Shown here: positions 1 to 13,229 of the stretch, piece by piece
How positions within the stretch are numbered: position 1 is the first letter of the stretch
Layout: every line of letters begins with the position of its first letter
Assembly: GCA_963678705.1 (NCBI GenBank)
Contig: OY783206.1
Span: 23,633,807 to 23,697,806 of the forward strand
Source: Panorpa germanica
Taxonomy: Eukaryota > Arthropoda > Insecta > Mecoptera > Panorpidae
DNA: 64,000 nucleotides
Reading direction: 5' to 3'
Notes under the pieces: model-generated
What the model was told of the DNA's origin: nothing
Seen by the model: only the letters and a program-made list of their open reading frames with translations
Databases searched by the model: none
Made by a program: the position numbers and the translations under genes

Positions 1-345
1 AAAACGTGCCACTGTCCATAAAAAGAAAATTTATACTTTATTTTTTTTCCTTTCATTTGTTAATTCTACAGCACGCCTCCTTAATCAACTTAACTTAAAT
101 CTCCATAAGCACCAACTTCATTTATCCCTTCTTACATTTCAATTAACATTCAATAATAAAAAAATTAACATATAGAAAGAATTTTGAATAACTTATATTT
201 TATCTAATTTTCCGTCTCTCTTCTCTACTGGTTGCCCAAATTCTTCCCAATCTAGATTTGGACACATACCGAACAACAAAAACGATGCAAAATAGGTAAG
301 AAATAACGAATTATGGCTAACAAGAAAGAATAGTAAATGACTTAC
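1..345 (-). other. Skeletor intron, left edge
   Basis: This lies downstream of the GTAAGT donor at 345. It is AT-rich, and I saw no convincing acceptor followed by an open frame, so the next Skeletor exon is probably beyond the window. Confidence 0.5.
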
Positions 346-827
346 GATTGCCGCCTTTGTGATTCGACTGCTTGCCTTGATCTTGACGTAGTCGTGGTTA
401 AATCTTCGTTTCCACTTTGACTTTGAAATCTATTCTGTCCTCTTCTTCTATTTTCATTTGGTCTTCGTTGATTTTCAACTGGCCTTCTATTCGATTCAGT
501 TTGTCTTTCTACAACTGGTTGACGACCACGGGTTGGTGCTGGTTTATCCAAATTTGGTAACATCTTATCATCAGCTTCAGGCATTGGACAATGCCATACC
601 GGTTGCCGCGCAAAATCGAACGATGTATCCAATTTGGTCCATTGACTGTGGAATGAAACTTCCTTGCGCTGGTTCAATGGACCAATCGCCCAAATTATTG
701 CTTGGGACCCATTTGTGAAGATTTCTCGGTCGAACTCGTCCACAGCTCGTAGAGGGCGTTGATATGTTACAATGGAGTAACCGTTTACCATAGCTGCGTT
801 CAGAAGACGTAGAGAGTTTGTGTTTTC
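346..827 (-). CDS. Skeletor: Skeletor internal exon (end of DOMON, basic Arg/Gln/Asn-rich tail)
   Basis: Seen: on the minus strand the acceptor is atttcag (828-834) and the donor is GTAAGT (345-340). The exon has 482 bases, starts in phase 0 and ends with two bases of a split codon. The first 12 codons (ENTNSLRLLNAA) come before the Met at 791, so the Met there is not the start. Next comes MVNGYSIVTYQRPL, DEFDREIFTNGSQAIIWAIG and PLNQRKEVSFHSQW, the strongly conserved end of the Skeletor DOMON domain, then FARQPVWHCPMPE. From about codon 90 the sequence turns low-complexity and basic (many R, Q, N, E, S, with TTTTS). Such tails vary between insects. Inference: the tail is probably disordered, and the gene continues to the left of position 1 in phase 2. 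The protein shares its reading frame with exon 3963..4147. Confidence 0.92.
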
Positions 828-3800
828 CTGAAATTTTTAATATGTCAATGCTCTATTTAAAGTCAATGCCACTAAATCTATTTATTACTAAATTTCCTAT
901 TAAAATTATAAATAATTTTTTTTTTAATTAACGTGCTTCCTATTCACTCACAATTCTAATTGAAATATATTTGTGAGATATTCACTTTTTTATTTTCTAA
1001 ATATCTAAAAGTTGTCAGAGATATAGCTATTTAAAACTTTAATTTCTTTCTTACCCGCTTAATTTTTAGCCATATCTTTAACATCACATATAATGTACTC
1101 AAGTTTATAAGTGGTAAATGGCTAAGATCTAAGTTTATTTTAATTCCCACAGATTAAATCCTGTTCAAAGAACATTCAGTGATATAATAGTTATATAAAA
1201 AATGTATTTTAGTCTTGTGCAGGGCGGGTGTGTGTCCATCGACTCATTCCTTAATTCAAAAGATTCTAGAATTAGCTGATTAGTTGTAAAATAAGTTTAT
1301 ATATCTTGTAAAGTTGGAATGTTAAAATATAAACGTCTTAAAATAATACGTCTTGAAATATACGTCTTAATATAATTTTGCGATTCATTTTTTAGCTGAC
1401 AGCAGACTATAATATTCACTGTACAAATACTTTTCAAACATTCTAGAATTTGTCTCACCAACACAACAACGAAAAATTGCGCAATGAAATTACAAAATAT
1501 TCGTTTATTTTTATAATATTAAATACATTTATAACTATTAACAGAAACCTAAGAAATTAAATATCGGATGCGTCCGTAGAAGTAATAAAGTGTGTTACTG
1601 ATATCGCCAATAGCCAAGAACATTTTATAAATTTTCCACTTTTCAAGTTTTATTTATTTGATGTCATAACATTTATATTTGTATAATTACTTGCACTTCG
1701 CCCCGTATATAATGCTAGTGAGTAAATTGTAAGTTACCTGTTACCACCATAATCTTACTACCGAATTTAGGTATATGTTCGCTAAAGTACGATTTACTGT
1801 TACTATGAGACACACCCGTTCTCCCTGTGGTAAGCAATAAAATACGCCACCGCATAGCAACACCGCCCTTGAACTTATAATTCAATTCCACCATGCTCCC
1901 GCCCCACAGCGTTAGTCTCTCAGCAATTCATTTTTATAATAAATATTTTACTGTAATTTTTTGAATAATTTTTAATATGGAACATTTTGTCATAAACTCT
2001 CATAAAATAAATATTGCGTTCTTGTTATATATAAGTATTAAAATATTGTATAAAAATTCTTTATTTTTTTTTTAAATATTATATTTTTTAAATATGTTGG
2101 GAATAATTCTTTAATTTTATAAATAATTTTAATTTTAATAATAATAATTTACTAAGAAGTTTTATATTTTAATCTTATATGTGTTTACATAAAGTATGTG
2201 TATATTTATGAATTTAGTTTTTTCAAAGCTAGAAAATTATTCTTAAGAAAAAGAGAAGCATATTTTATTTAATTATTATTACTTTTGAGTTATATTTTTT
2301 AATATTTCTGTTTTAATTCTTTCTAAATATATATATATATAATTCTTATTCTAAATGGAAAACAATAAAGAAAAGTGCGCGTTCTACAGAAAACATGCAG
2401 TAAGAAAGATTACGATAATTTCGATTTGTAAGGAATACTACTACATTTTTGTAAATTAAATAGAAAACTAATTTTATAATTTATTAATTTGGAAAATAAA
2501 TAATTATTGTTTTTCTTGGTGTGAAAAATATTTTTGATAGATAGTACTAATTCAAAACCGTACTCTAGGGGTAATAATTAACTAAAAATTCTAATTATTT
2601 TTTAAGATATTTTTCTTAATCTTTCTGTAATTTACTTAAAAAAATACGTCGGCTTTCTAGTAAAACAAAATTATAAATATTAGGTAAAAATTGCTTTTTT
2701 GCTTTTCAATTTAAAAGAACATATGCAATTTATATGATAAACAAATATACGTGATGCAATTTTTATAGATTTAATTTATAAATAAATATAAAGAAGGATA
2801 AAATCAATTTAGTTTTTTAAATTATTAAATAAATATTGAAATCATCTATTAACTGGTTTATATAGAAACAATGTTTTTTTTTAATATACTATAAAATAGT
2901 TCTTGAATGAGGGACTAATTTTTGTCTATTTCTTACGTAAAATGGTAATTTATTTCTTTTGTGAATATATAAATATATCCTTATTTTACAATAATTTTAT
3001 TATTTAAATAAAATAATAATTAATTAAAAGTTTTTATAAATTATATCTACTTTTATATTTAATAAATTTGTTAATTATTTAAAATATATACATATAAAAA
3101 CAAAAATATATTTAATTTCGTTTTTTTCTTTTCGGTTAATAATGTAATAAAAAATAACAAAGCGACCTTTATCTACAATATTATGTGCTTAACCCTGAGG
3201 ATGAACTGTATGATGGTGCAAATACTATAGTCACCAAATAGTGCTCCGATCTATCTGCAATGACACCACCGCGAAGTGTGTGTGCGATCAATCTATACGG
3301 AGTGATTTAGACTGAAGTAATCAGATCGCTTCCAAAAACTTAGCCAAAATCCACAAAAAAGAAAATTAATTAACCAAATTTGGATCAGTAAAATAAAAAA
3401 AAACGATTTGAGAAGTTGTTAAAATCGTTGTAAAATTGAAAAAGAAATATATTTCATGCAATTTAGGCCATACGTTTCATACGTACAAAATAATTATATA
3501 TGGTACTTTATAAGTAAGTATAAGGTACAGAAAAATGTATGCGATAAACGTCAGCGACCGATAGCTCTTTATCGTAAAACCTTCTCTTTCGAATGCAGTG
3601 TCTCTCACTTCTGGAAATAAATCAGTACAGCCTATAGTCGGTAGCCTTCGTCGTTTGCATAGGATTTGTTTTCTTGTTGCCGAAAATATGTTAAGTGTAA
3701 CAATAGAGTAACACAAGTTGTTGTGAAATTTCACATGAAACTTGGTTTATTGTTCTTCATATAAGAAGTACATTTCAACAATTCATATTATAAAAATTAA

Positions 3801-3962
3801 AGTAAAAGAATTAGAAATAGAAAATATTAACATTTAAGACAAAATTCTAAAATGAAAATTTTAAAATGTTACTTATACTTTTACTTAACTAACTTTACTT
3901 TTCGTTACTTAACTTTCATTTAAATGGAAGCAATAAGATATTAAATAAAACTTTCTACTTAC
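828..3962 (-). other. Skeletor intron between the two DOMON exons
   Basis: The 3,135-bp intron has consensus GTAAGT and cag ends and connects two phase-0 exon ends. It is very AT-rich. It contains a repeat copy at about 960..1240, a GC-richer patch at about 3195..3330, and an open stretch on the minus strand at 3477..3734 that matches nothing I know. Confidence 0.85.
960..1240 (+). repeat. Dispersed repeat family 1 (CRE-core family), copy a
   Basis: Contains tctaaatatctaaaa, then a form of tgacggagatatagc, then agccatat and a degraded CRE region. The order of blocks matches the copy at 10260..10640. Confidence 0.5.
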
Positions 3963-4147
3963 TCTAAAGTTTTCATCCGGACAACTTCCGTGTTTTCCTG
4001 CGCATTGAGATTTGGCTTCCAGAATATAATCCACAACGTATCCTTTTCCGGTTTCTTTATCAACCCAAGCTACTGCGACATCGCCGCCAACCATGACGGT
4101 CCTATCATTTTCTCCGGAAAGTCCGAATGACATGTATTCATTGTCCT
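3963..4147 (-). CDS. Skeletor: Skeletor internal exon (DOMON domain, first part in window)
   Basis: Seen: read on the minus strand, the exon opens after a poly-pyrimidine tract and cag (acceptor at 4148-4150) and closes at a consensus GTAAGT donor (3962-3957). The 185 bases give two bases of a split codon plus 61 full codons, so it ends in phase 0. The peptide includes DNEYMSFGLSGENDR, VGGDVAVAWVDKETGKGY, VVDYILEAKSQCAG and GSCPDENF. Known: this is the conserved DOMON segment of insect Skeletor, a protein with DM13 domains followed by DOMON. In Drosophila it was described as a spindle-matrix component; DOMON domains bind haem or sugar in other proteins. The two Cys in SQCAGKHGSCPD are conserved in the family as I remember it. 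It joins the exon at 346..827 without a frame change. The upstream exon must end in phase 1 and was not found. An open frame with Met exists at 4133, but the splice site shows this is internal, not a start. Confidence 0.9.
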
Positions 4148-4389
4148 CTGAAAAAACAAAATACGAATTAATAAAATCATTGTTTTTAAATTGAAACTAA
4201 CTACAATATTAAAAGAAATGTTTTTATAAACAACTATAAATCATAAACCTAGTTTTAAGTTAATATTTCAAATTTCGCACCATTTCGGAAATGTGAATAT
4301 GTAACCATCATACTGCGGTGGTATTTGGAATATTGTGTACCACTTAGATAAAACTGCGCATGTGTTGTTTAAGGATGAGGAATTTTTCA

Positions 4390-4690
4390 AACGTCCAATT
4401 ATATTTTTAAAAGTCTCTATATTTTAGGAGCAATTAACAAATAAAATATACATTCTGTCTCTTTAATTATTAAATGGATCTAATCGATAGAGTAGATTTG
4501 CTACTAACCGCTGGGTTGTGTATACTATCAAGTATTATATTACGATTGTTCTGAAAAATTAAAATTAATCTCGACGATTACTTATTTCTTCTGTGACGTC
4601 TTATGCAGAGCTAAAAATATGCGCGATAACTAAATTTTTTTTTATAATATGTATAACTCCATCAACTCTTAGCAGCTATTTATTTCAACT
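4390..4690 (-). repeat. Dispersed repeat family 1, copy b (inverted)
   Basis: Read on the minus strand it carries gatggagttatacata, gacgtcacagaag, aataagtaatcg and later tttaataattaaagagac. The same blocks in the same order occur at 45090..45420. Confidence 0.6.
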
Positions 4691-5221
4691 GCTTTATTTT
4701 ACCTAACTTTTTCTATAAAACTCGGATATTGAAACGACAGTTTTTTTTAATTGGTTTTCTTATATTAAACTTTTATTATATTTAAATTGAGTTATTATTT
4801 AACTTTTAAAAATGATATAAAAAAATTTACAAATATTTAAAGAAAATATAATTTTGTTAAATTACTCATAAAGAATTTTAATTTCTGTAAAATTTCTCGT
4901 AATGTTGTCATATTTTTTAATAAATTTCCACTTTTTTTTTATAATTGTCTACTAATTAGTATTATAGAATAAAAAGAGTAAAGTGTACAGAAGTAAACAA
5001 ATATTAATTACAAATAAATAGTTATCATTTCTCGTTATAACCATAGATGGAAATATGTTATGATTGTGTGGATAAAAAGATGTTTTTCTTAAAAATGTTG
5101 ATATCTTAAATAAATTACTTAATGAATGGTGACTATACATTTTATGTAAGCATTATATTTCACGTAAAAAAATAATGTTGGCTGCAATAATTTGCAGGAA
5201 GATTTCGGTATGCTATTTGTA

Positions 5222-5910
5222 CCTAGTATAATGGCTAGAATATAACTATATTTGTACTATTTTAAGTTGAACTACTTTTGAATCATTTATTACAGCTGGC
5301 TCCCTACAAATATTATTTCGTATCGTAGTAATGTCTCGAATATGTCTGATTAGCATTACCATATAAGTTTTCGATGCATGTTCTAAGCCACAGTTCTAAA
5401 ATATATTTATTATTTTCGTTCACAAAAAGAAATTTAGGAAAGAAAGGGTTGCATCTGAGATCGCAGATGCTATCATTGGCCTAGAGTAGAATGTGACCCA
5501 TTGTCTTGAGAATGATGGCATTCCAGACCGATCTCTATAAGTATCGGCTACAGCTACTGGGAGAACAGGGTTCATCTGCTCACTGAAATTTAAAGTTTAA
5601 CGTAATAAATGAAGTGTGACCTTTTACACGTTTTGAAAATTGAGATTGAGGTTCAAACTATTGGCGCTAATTGTACGACTAGATTATTTTAGAGAGAGTT
5701 AAATAAAAGATTCCGATTCGAAGTAATCACGCTTTTTGTTTTTATTGACCGTAAGTCAACCGCTCCAATATCGATTCAGATAATTAGTCATTTCGTACTC
5801 GAATCTTATACGCTTCTGATCTATATTGTTTGTAGGGTTACAATATTACTACATTACATTACTACGTTAAGTTTTTAAATGTTAACTGTACTTAGTATGA
5901 TGGCTAGAAA
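5222..5910 (+). repeat. Region bounded by a direct repeat, possible solo LTR inside
   Basis: The motif gtacctagtataatggctag at 5220 recurs as gtacttagtatgatggctag near 5888. Between them lies GC-richer DNA (about 5440..5850) with a TATAAG-like box near 5537 and aataaaag near 5703, the layout of an LTR. No clean TG..CA ends or target duplication could be defined, so the LTR reading is weak. Confidence 0.25.
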
Positions 5911-5939
5911 TATTATATATTTCTATGGGGCGCAATATT

Positions 5940-6180
5940 TAGAAAAACTATTCCTTTAATTATTTATTCGCCTAACACCTGTAGCTTTTAATCTATACAT
6001 TTTTAATATGTCTAAATCGACGTATCTTCTATTAAATCAATTTCAATGTAAAGTGTACGAAGAAACAGCTAAGATTAAATCTATTAATCTTGTTAAATAC
6101 GATAGGTGCGAAGATACAATGTGCTAGAAATGGTTGTATGAATTTCTATGGTGCGGTTTCAAATTTTCAAATTATGTGAG
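5940..6180 (+). repeat. Dispersed repeat family 2, copy a
   Basis: Shares gtctaaatcgacgtat, gaagaaacagcta, aaatacgata and a later gtgctaga block with 8940..9210, in the same order and orientation. Confidence 0.55.
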
Positions 6181-7380
6181 TCTTTGCAAAAAAACTTTTT
6201 ATTTTTTAGCTATCAGAATAAATTAACTTAAGGAAAATAATCGTATATAGAAAATATGTTATGTTTTTGATAAAAAACACTAAAATGCTCCTTCCAGTAA
6301 GTAAGTAATATATATTCTGTTAAAGAATTAAGATTACGTATGTATTTTTAAGGTAGTATCTGAATATTATATATATTTCTAATATTTCCCCAACATATAT
6401 ATGTTTACAATGATATTACTCCCCCTACTTCTTATTAAAAAATAATTAAATATAAAATACATTATTCAAATCGATTATTATTGGAATATTTATAAGAATT
6501 ACAAACGAAGTTAAATTTTATTATCTACTACTGAACTTACTTACTTAGCCCCACTAGTGTAAAAATTTTAAAATAAATATTATTTTAAATATAGGTAATG
6601 AGATCTTATTAGCACCACTGTAGTGTAAATAATTTCCGTAACAATATTATATTACTTATTACTTTTTTCATGCAAATGAAAAATAATTTTTAAACATTTA
6701 ACATATTACACTATTAATTTAAATATTTAATATTAATATTAATATTAACACCGCTTTAGAGTTCACAATTTAAAAACTTTGACTTAATGTCTTTCGACTC
6801 TAATGAATTTGTAGCTACTAACTGCGCAAGCGACGTTGCCAAATCTTACATCGTGTTCTGAACTGTGGAATTAACGGATGATTGTGACGGTATTTGTATT
6901 ATTTTATTAAAAGCTTGATGTTTTCCGAATCATATTCAATTTAAATAATAATTTTTTATATTGATGCTTACATGAAATTTTCAATCAAATGCACAAGGTA
7001 ATGAATCCTCATATACTTATAAGTGAAATTTTAATTCTTTAAAACTAATTTATTTCCTTGAAAATTTCGGAAGTTTACCCTTATTTAATTTATTTTAATA
7101 ATTATTGACTATCGTAGAACAAATTACTACAAAGCTTCTTTACTACTTCACGAGAATCTCCTTAAAATTTAAAACCAGTCGTGCTATATAGACTGGAAAC
7201 TCAGACTTTGATGAGGAGAATATTAAAATCTTGCATACTTTGGTTAAATACTTTGTTGTGTGATTGCTCAAAAAGGACAGCGGAGGATAAGATAAATAGT
7301 AAAATAAAGTGTGTTATTTGGAATCAACAGAAACACCATGTCCACAATCTCTAATTGAGTAATAAAATATCCTCTCGTAA
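6181..7380. other. No gene seen
   Basis: AT-rich sequence with short simple repeats such as (taatat)n near 6725. No coding or RNA feature is supported. Confidence 0.6.
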
Positions 7381-7443
7381 CTGGGGGCGAACCCAGACTT
7401 CTAACAGTTTGAACGCGGTTACTTTCCATTTAAGCTTTCCCGA
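7381..7443 (-). mobile_element. tRNA-like (SINE head or tRNA pseudogene)
   Basis: On the minus strand an A-box-like AGCTTAAATGGAAAGTAACC is followed about 30 bases later by the B-box-like GGGTTCGCCCCC inside CTGGG...CCCAG. The spacing is tRNA-like, but the acceptor and anticodon stems do not form. A related head lies at 49600..49673. Confidence 0.4.
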
Positions 7444-8939
7444 TAAAATACTTTATACTTATTTTTAATAGAAACGTTTGAACAAACGAGGTGTATAACT
7501 CTGAGGTTAGTAATGGAATTCAATGTCTTCCGAATATCATTTAGAATGATTGTTCTAGTTGAAAAGATGGATCCAACGGGTAAGATGTATAAGTAAAGCA
7601 AATTTAATGGTTATTGTCTTCCATAATATTATGGCCAAAAATTGTTATACATTTAATATCCTTACCCTAACGGACTATGTTTGTCATCTCTGTCACTCGA
7701 CACATACCGTGCAAGTCTATATGATAAATTGGAAAATAATTTATTTTTTTTATTATTATATTAACAGTATGTTTTGTAGGTTTGTTTATTATATGGTTTT
7801 AGTATATTTGCTTATGATTTAGTGAGTTTTTATTTCTTTTCTTATCATTTTTTTCAATTTTGCTAATTGAACCCGGATCCAATCATAAGGTTAGTGTTTA
7901 CGATCTAACTACTTCGGTAATCCTGGATATAAAATAATTTAGCAACATATATTTAAGGTCCTGATATATTCAATATTATTAAAATTCAATCAAATTTTAT
8001 TCAATTTTAAGTTACTTCGTTTTTAAATACAATTTAGCAACTATGTTTAAATTTTAGACATGTACAGGCTCATTTTCATCGCTGTCGTATTTTCTTCGAT
8101 TGGTATTTAGAAGAAAAAGTGAAGTGATGTTTCACAAAAACAAACATCAAATTTTTGCGTTATTGACACTTTTGGGGAATATAACTTCTCGCTAGAATCA
8201 CATTAAAAGAATGGGAGTAGAGGTATATGCTTTGGCATGCACAAGAATTTTGACTTCAATAAAAATTTACTGAAAGAAAACAAGATAACTATTTTCCATC
8301 ACTAATCACTTTAAAATCTTGTCTAGTCCATTGTTTTTTAACGTCTTCTTCTTTTCTTTAATCCTATAATAAATTTTTCAATCAAAATTATGATAATGTC
8401 CTTATTGCGAATTATATTTAATTGCAAAGGAAAATAAAAACTTATTTAACACTTAAAACACTTCAAATAATTAAAAACAATTAAATTATGTATTAAAATT
8501 TTAATATTTAAATCAATTTATTTTCAAATTATTCAATAAATAAAAAATATTGTACTACTTTTTAACTTTATTAAAACGAAAATCTATTTAAAGCAAAACA
8601 TAATATTTTCAAAATCATTACAAAATATATTTATAAATTTTGTAAAATCAATTAAATTTCAGTTTTTAAAATACTTAAAATCAGTCCAATTTAAAGCGAA
8701 ACTTTAATCGTCATCATAATCTATTTCCAGAGTGTTTACCTAATTTTTGATAATTTTTAAATATATATTATACATATACTCGTATAGTTAATGATATTGT
8801 TATGTTTGTTTTATCAATGCAAAAAAAATATTAAATTTTAATTTGAGTATAAATATCTTCAAATAAATGTGTTTTTGTTCATAATATTGATATTACAAAA
8901 ATAATGGATGTGAATTAACTATAAAAACTATAAATCATT
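7444..8939. other. No gene seen; weak repeat block
   Basis: AT-rich. A piece near 7690..7725 (cacataccgtgcaagt) recurs at about 9945 (cacataccatgcaagt). The frame open on + at 7559..7822 is low-complexity and not supported as a gene. Confidence 0.5.
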
Positions 8940-9210
8940 TCAACAATTTTCTATAACTCCTTCTAACCCATATATTCTAAAACGTCTAAATCAACGTATT
9001 TCCATTAAACTAACTGCTTTTTTTACACTAACATACCAATCTCCATATAAAGGTTACTAAGAAACAGCAAATAACTTTTTTTTAATTTACAGTATTTTCT
9101 GAAATACGATAAAACTAGGTTACAAAGCACTAGAGAACTTTTCGTAGATCGTCATTTTATAGTAAATCAGTCAGTTTATTTTTCTATCAAAACTTTCTCG
9201 AGTTATAGAC
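8940..9210 (+). repeat. Dispersed repeat family 2, copy b
   Basis: Carries gtctaaatcaacgtat, taagaaacagcaa, gaaatacgata and gcactaga, matching the blocks at 5940..6180. Confidence 0.55.
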
Positions 9211-9744
9211 AAATTAGCAAATATTGTTACAAATTCTTCAATTTGTGAGAGTCGTTCTAAATTTTATTTAATGGTCCTGCAACAATATTTTTTACTTTAT
9301 AGCCACGAAAATAATTAAGTTATTTTGTTCAAGGGTTATTTTAATTTTAATTAAAATACAAAGTCTAACAACTTAAATTTTTGTTGTCTGTTTAAATTCG
9401 ATCAAAACCAAATTTTGCAACAATATTCTTCAGACTGCGTATTTACTGCTGCTCTAACCAACGTTGATTTTACTTATGGGGGCTTAGAGGGAAAAATTGA
9501 TAGATTCTTTAATAAGGTTTACAGTCAAATATAAATGTTAAGAAAAACTTCCTTCAAACAAAAACAAACAAACATTTCTTTCAATTGAATAATGAATTAT
9601 GTATTCTTAAAAATATCATATATTTCTTATTTTTATAAAATATTCAAAAAAAAATTTCTCAATATAATTTGTGAATTTATTTGATTTTAACAAGATTTAT
9701 GAAAGATGTGTGAAAGTAATTTGTATTTTATTCATAACTTTATT

Positions 9745-9965
9745 AATGTTTAACTCGCAAGCTGTGTTGCTTCTTTGTTGTCTGACCTGTAAGTGAGCAG
9801 TTTTAATAAGAAGGGTACTACCGTCAAAGTGCATTGTGTTAGCATCAAATTAAGATACCTTTGATAAGCGTCTCACATGGAGGCAACATATATTTACGCA
9901 GTGTAAAGCCTGAGACTCCTAATTATTAAAACACAGGTATGGTGACACATACCATGCAAGTTGAA
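9745..9965 (+). repeat. Dispersed repeat, pair with 53755
   Basis: The block aactcgcaagctgtgttgc near 9750 matches aactcgcaagcagggttgcc at about 53760. GC is higher than in the surroundings. Confidence 0.4.
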
Positions 9966-10259
9966 TTGTATTATTAGCCTATTTGTAAAATAACTCGCAA
10001 TATAAATAAATTTAAATAAAAAAGTATAAAAAAATTTTAATACGTATAATAAAAGGAAATAAACATAAAATATTAAAATTATTATTAATAAAGATTGACA
10101 TACTCTATATGTTTAATTAAAAAATTTAAAAATAATTATTAAATTAAACTGATTAATCTAATATAAAATCAGCATTAAATTAAATTAGATAAACCTTTAA
10201 ATACACGTTTTTTAAACCCCATGTGTGTCCTCATTTTTTAGTGGTCGATTTTTTAATTG

Positions 10260-10640
10260 TTGATTGAAATTAATGGTAAAAAATTTGTATTGGCGTGTTT
10301 ATTTTATTAAATATCTAAATATTGACGGAGATATAGCAATTAAAAGTTTAATTGTAGTTTTAGCGATAGAAATGGTCGGCCATATTTGTATGACGTGAAA
10401 TGCATTTTAACATCAGTTATTTGTTGAGTAGGTCAGTGCTGTGGTAAGGTTGGTAACCTTACACAAGGATTGTGATGTCACATGCATTTGGAATGTGTAC
10501 AACGTTGAATCCCTTTAATAATTAAAGAGACAAAATGACTTTTTTAATTGTTAATATCTCATAACATATAAGGAGTTATAAAAAAATTATTGAACATTTG
10601 AGGTTCTAGCAACCCACTTTATCAATATATAGTACAGTTT
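10260..10640 (+). repeat. Dispersed repeat family 1, copy c (longest)
   Basis: Blocks in order: taaatatctaaatattga, acggagatatagcaatt, tatgacgtgaaatgc, gtgatgtcacatgc, tttaataattaaagagac, tttttaattgttaatatc. It ties the 5' and 3' halves of the family together. Confidence 0.6.
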
Positions 10641-11527
10641 TGTAGAAATTAAGACATAGGACCAAGCCCATTCTTAATTCCGAAAATAATAACAAAATTA
10701 TTAAAATAATAACAAAAATAATAACAAAATATCACTAAAAAAAAATTGAATTAAAAATATATTTTGTATATCTCTCGCAAAAGAAATATTTATTGTTGTA
10801 TATATATTCAGATATTTTAAAATATATTTCGTGTGAATAATTTAATTTTAAATTATTTTCCACTTGTGTTGTTTGTTTGGTTTGTTTTTGTGCTGTGTGA
10901 TAATGTTATAAAAGAGGATGTGGTTTTTAGAAAATGTATTATTATATAACAAGGTTTTTTTTTTTCCTGATGCGAAAAGTATTATACATATTATAATTAA
11001 ATAAGAGATAATTTTGAAATAATTCTTCAAAAGCTTACTTTGTGGAACAGTTTTTATACTATGTAAATAAAACTTATAATACGGCGATGGGTTTAAACCA
11101 AGGCTTCCGAAGAAAACAGGCAGTCAAATTTTTGCTAGATTTTGTTTAGTTTAAATTATTTTTAGTCGTAGTGTATTCAAAACTGATATAAAAATACGTG
11201 ATCTTTCTAGTGGTTCCGAGTCTCTTTGTTTATAGCTCTCACCAAGCAGCTAAAAGATACTATGTTTTTTTAGTTCGTCTTATTTTTGAAGATTGAAGAA
11301 TATTAAGTCAATTTTTAACAGGTTTGAATGGGAAGAGTTTTTGTCAGTATTTTTTCCATTAAATGAAATGCTCTAAGAAAGGTAAATTTTCACGTTTTTG
11401 GTTGTGTTCCTTGGCGCATGTTTTGCAATTTAGTTTTTATGTATTATATTTTGTATTTCAAAACTTATATAATGAATATTGTATAATTATTATTGCTTAT
11501 TATATATAAAAAAAAACTTTATTAAAT
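10641..11527. other. No gene seen
   Basis: A-rich short tandem units (aataataacaaa) occur at about 10683..10730. Nothing coding is supported. Confidence 0.55.
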
Positions 11528-11780
11528 ACTAGCTGAACCTGGCCACGATTTAGTCTTAGGTCATTGTGATATGGAAAATGAATAAGGAAAGCAAATAAAA
11601 GACACAACAAATACAGGCGACGATCAAATAAAAAGAAACATATAAAAAGTAATTTAAATTTTTAAAAACATGCACGTATTCGAATGCAACGTAGTGTTAA
11701 AATTTCAAGACCGACTACTTTTGAGTTTTGTGAGCACAAACATACATACATGTAGGTTGAATTTCTATATATAAACATAA
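11528..11780 (+). mobile_element. CTAGCTGA-type interspersed element remnant
   Basis: Seen: it starts with actagctgaacctggccacg and ends about 240 bases later with cgactacttttgag, aacatacatacat and a short A/T tail. Known: insect genomes carry many copies of a short retro-type element with a tactagctgacccgg start and a ccagtagtt...aacatacata end; this fits both ends. I do not assign it to a named clade. Confidence 0.45.
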
Positions 11781-13229
11781 TGTGAACTTCATTATTTATA
11801 GTGACAAATGAATAAATTTTTTTGACTTGTTATTCATTAAATAATGAGCTTTACTTCTGCATTATAATTTAAAGATAGTCTTTAATATTTCTTGATGATT
11901 AAAATATTATTAATATAGCTCTATAAAAATAGATGGTGCATTTTGAAGCAATGAAATATTTTAGGTTAAGTGTATTTACTTTATTTTTTAATTGGTATTA
12001 CCTAATAGAGAAAAGGCATGCGATCTGGTTTAGAACAAGTTACGTTTTCCATTACGTCCATTGCTTCAATATATCCCCTACTCCCCTCCACCAGTAGCTC
12101 TGCGCTGTTTATTCTTTTTATTAAATCCTACTCACTAATCCCAATCACAGTTATGTGTATTTAAAAATTTATCTAACATTTAAAAAGTTACCCTTTACGT
12201 AAAAAATTTTACCTAATATATAGCAGCAACCCTTTTAAAGATTAAATAATATAATAAGGATTAAAAATTGTGAAACTCCAATAAAATAAGTTTTTAGATT
12301 AAATATTACTAGGTTTTGTTTGAGTTAATTATTATGGTGGGTTATATTTATACTTTAGTTTACCTGATAATTTGTTTAATCAATAATTAATAATGTATTA
12401 TCCTGATATATAATACAATGGATATATATTATTCTCAGTATATTTAAAATTGATGTAATTTTTTAAATCAGAATATACTGAAGTGGTATTGTTTTTCATC
12501 TTCTAAATATCTTGGTACATATTTTCTCGCATCTTAATAATAATATATACCAGCTTAGTTATTAAAAATAAATAAATTAGAAAAAATAATTTGTTTCTAA
12601 CTAATTGTTATATATCTTAAAATATCGTTGATCTTCAAATACTATGTTAGGTTCATAAGCCTGTACTCTACTACTTCGTGTTTCTAACTGTATATATAAT
12701 CTCGTTAAACTAATAATCAATAGGTGGCAGTATGAATTCTACTACTCTACTATTTTAAAATAAAAAAATTAAATAAATTTGTTGACTTTTCTTCGCTATT
12801 TTTAGTAAAATATTAATAATCTTATACACTACTAAAATACTATTTTCTCTAAAAAAATTACTTGTACATAAGAAATAAGTCTCTTCTTACAAAGGAGGCG
12901 ATTATATTTTAAATTATTATATAGTTCTTTGTTATCAAAATCATTTTTAATACATTAATCTTATTGTATTTTGATATTAAGTAATTTGTTTTCGTCATTT
13001 AGTAAAATATGCACTGTAATACTAATTTGTTTTTAGTCAAAATACATAATTTTGTATTTTTGAACTGTCTTTTTTTCATATTTAATAAGATTGCTCGCTA
13101 TATGATATATAATTGCAGTTGAATGCTTTCTTCTTTATCAAACATATAAGCTTAGGAGATATAAGAAAATTTTATTAAATTAAAATCATTCGTCATTGTT
13201 ATTACATTAAAATTAGGAGATAGTATTAC
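11781..13229. other. No gene seen; one short repeat
   Basis: AT-rich. A short block (ttaccctttacgtaaaaaat, 12187..12206) resembles the gttacctgttacgtaa motif found again at 21473, 57650, 57862 and 63147. Confidence 0.5.

Noticed and set aside
458..718. Plus-strand frame of 86 codons
   Set aside because: It lies antisense to the Skeletor exon 346..827.
3477..3734. 85-codon minus frame between the Skeletor exons
   Set aside because: A possible exon was considered, but the flanking exons join in phase without it, no good splice sites bound it, and half is low-complexity. It may be an old transposon scrap.
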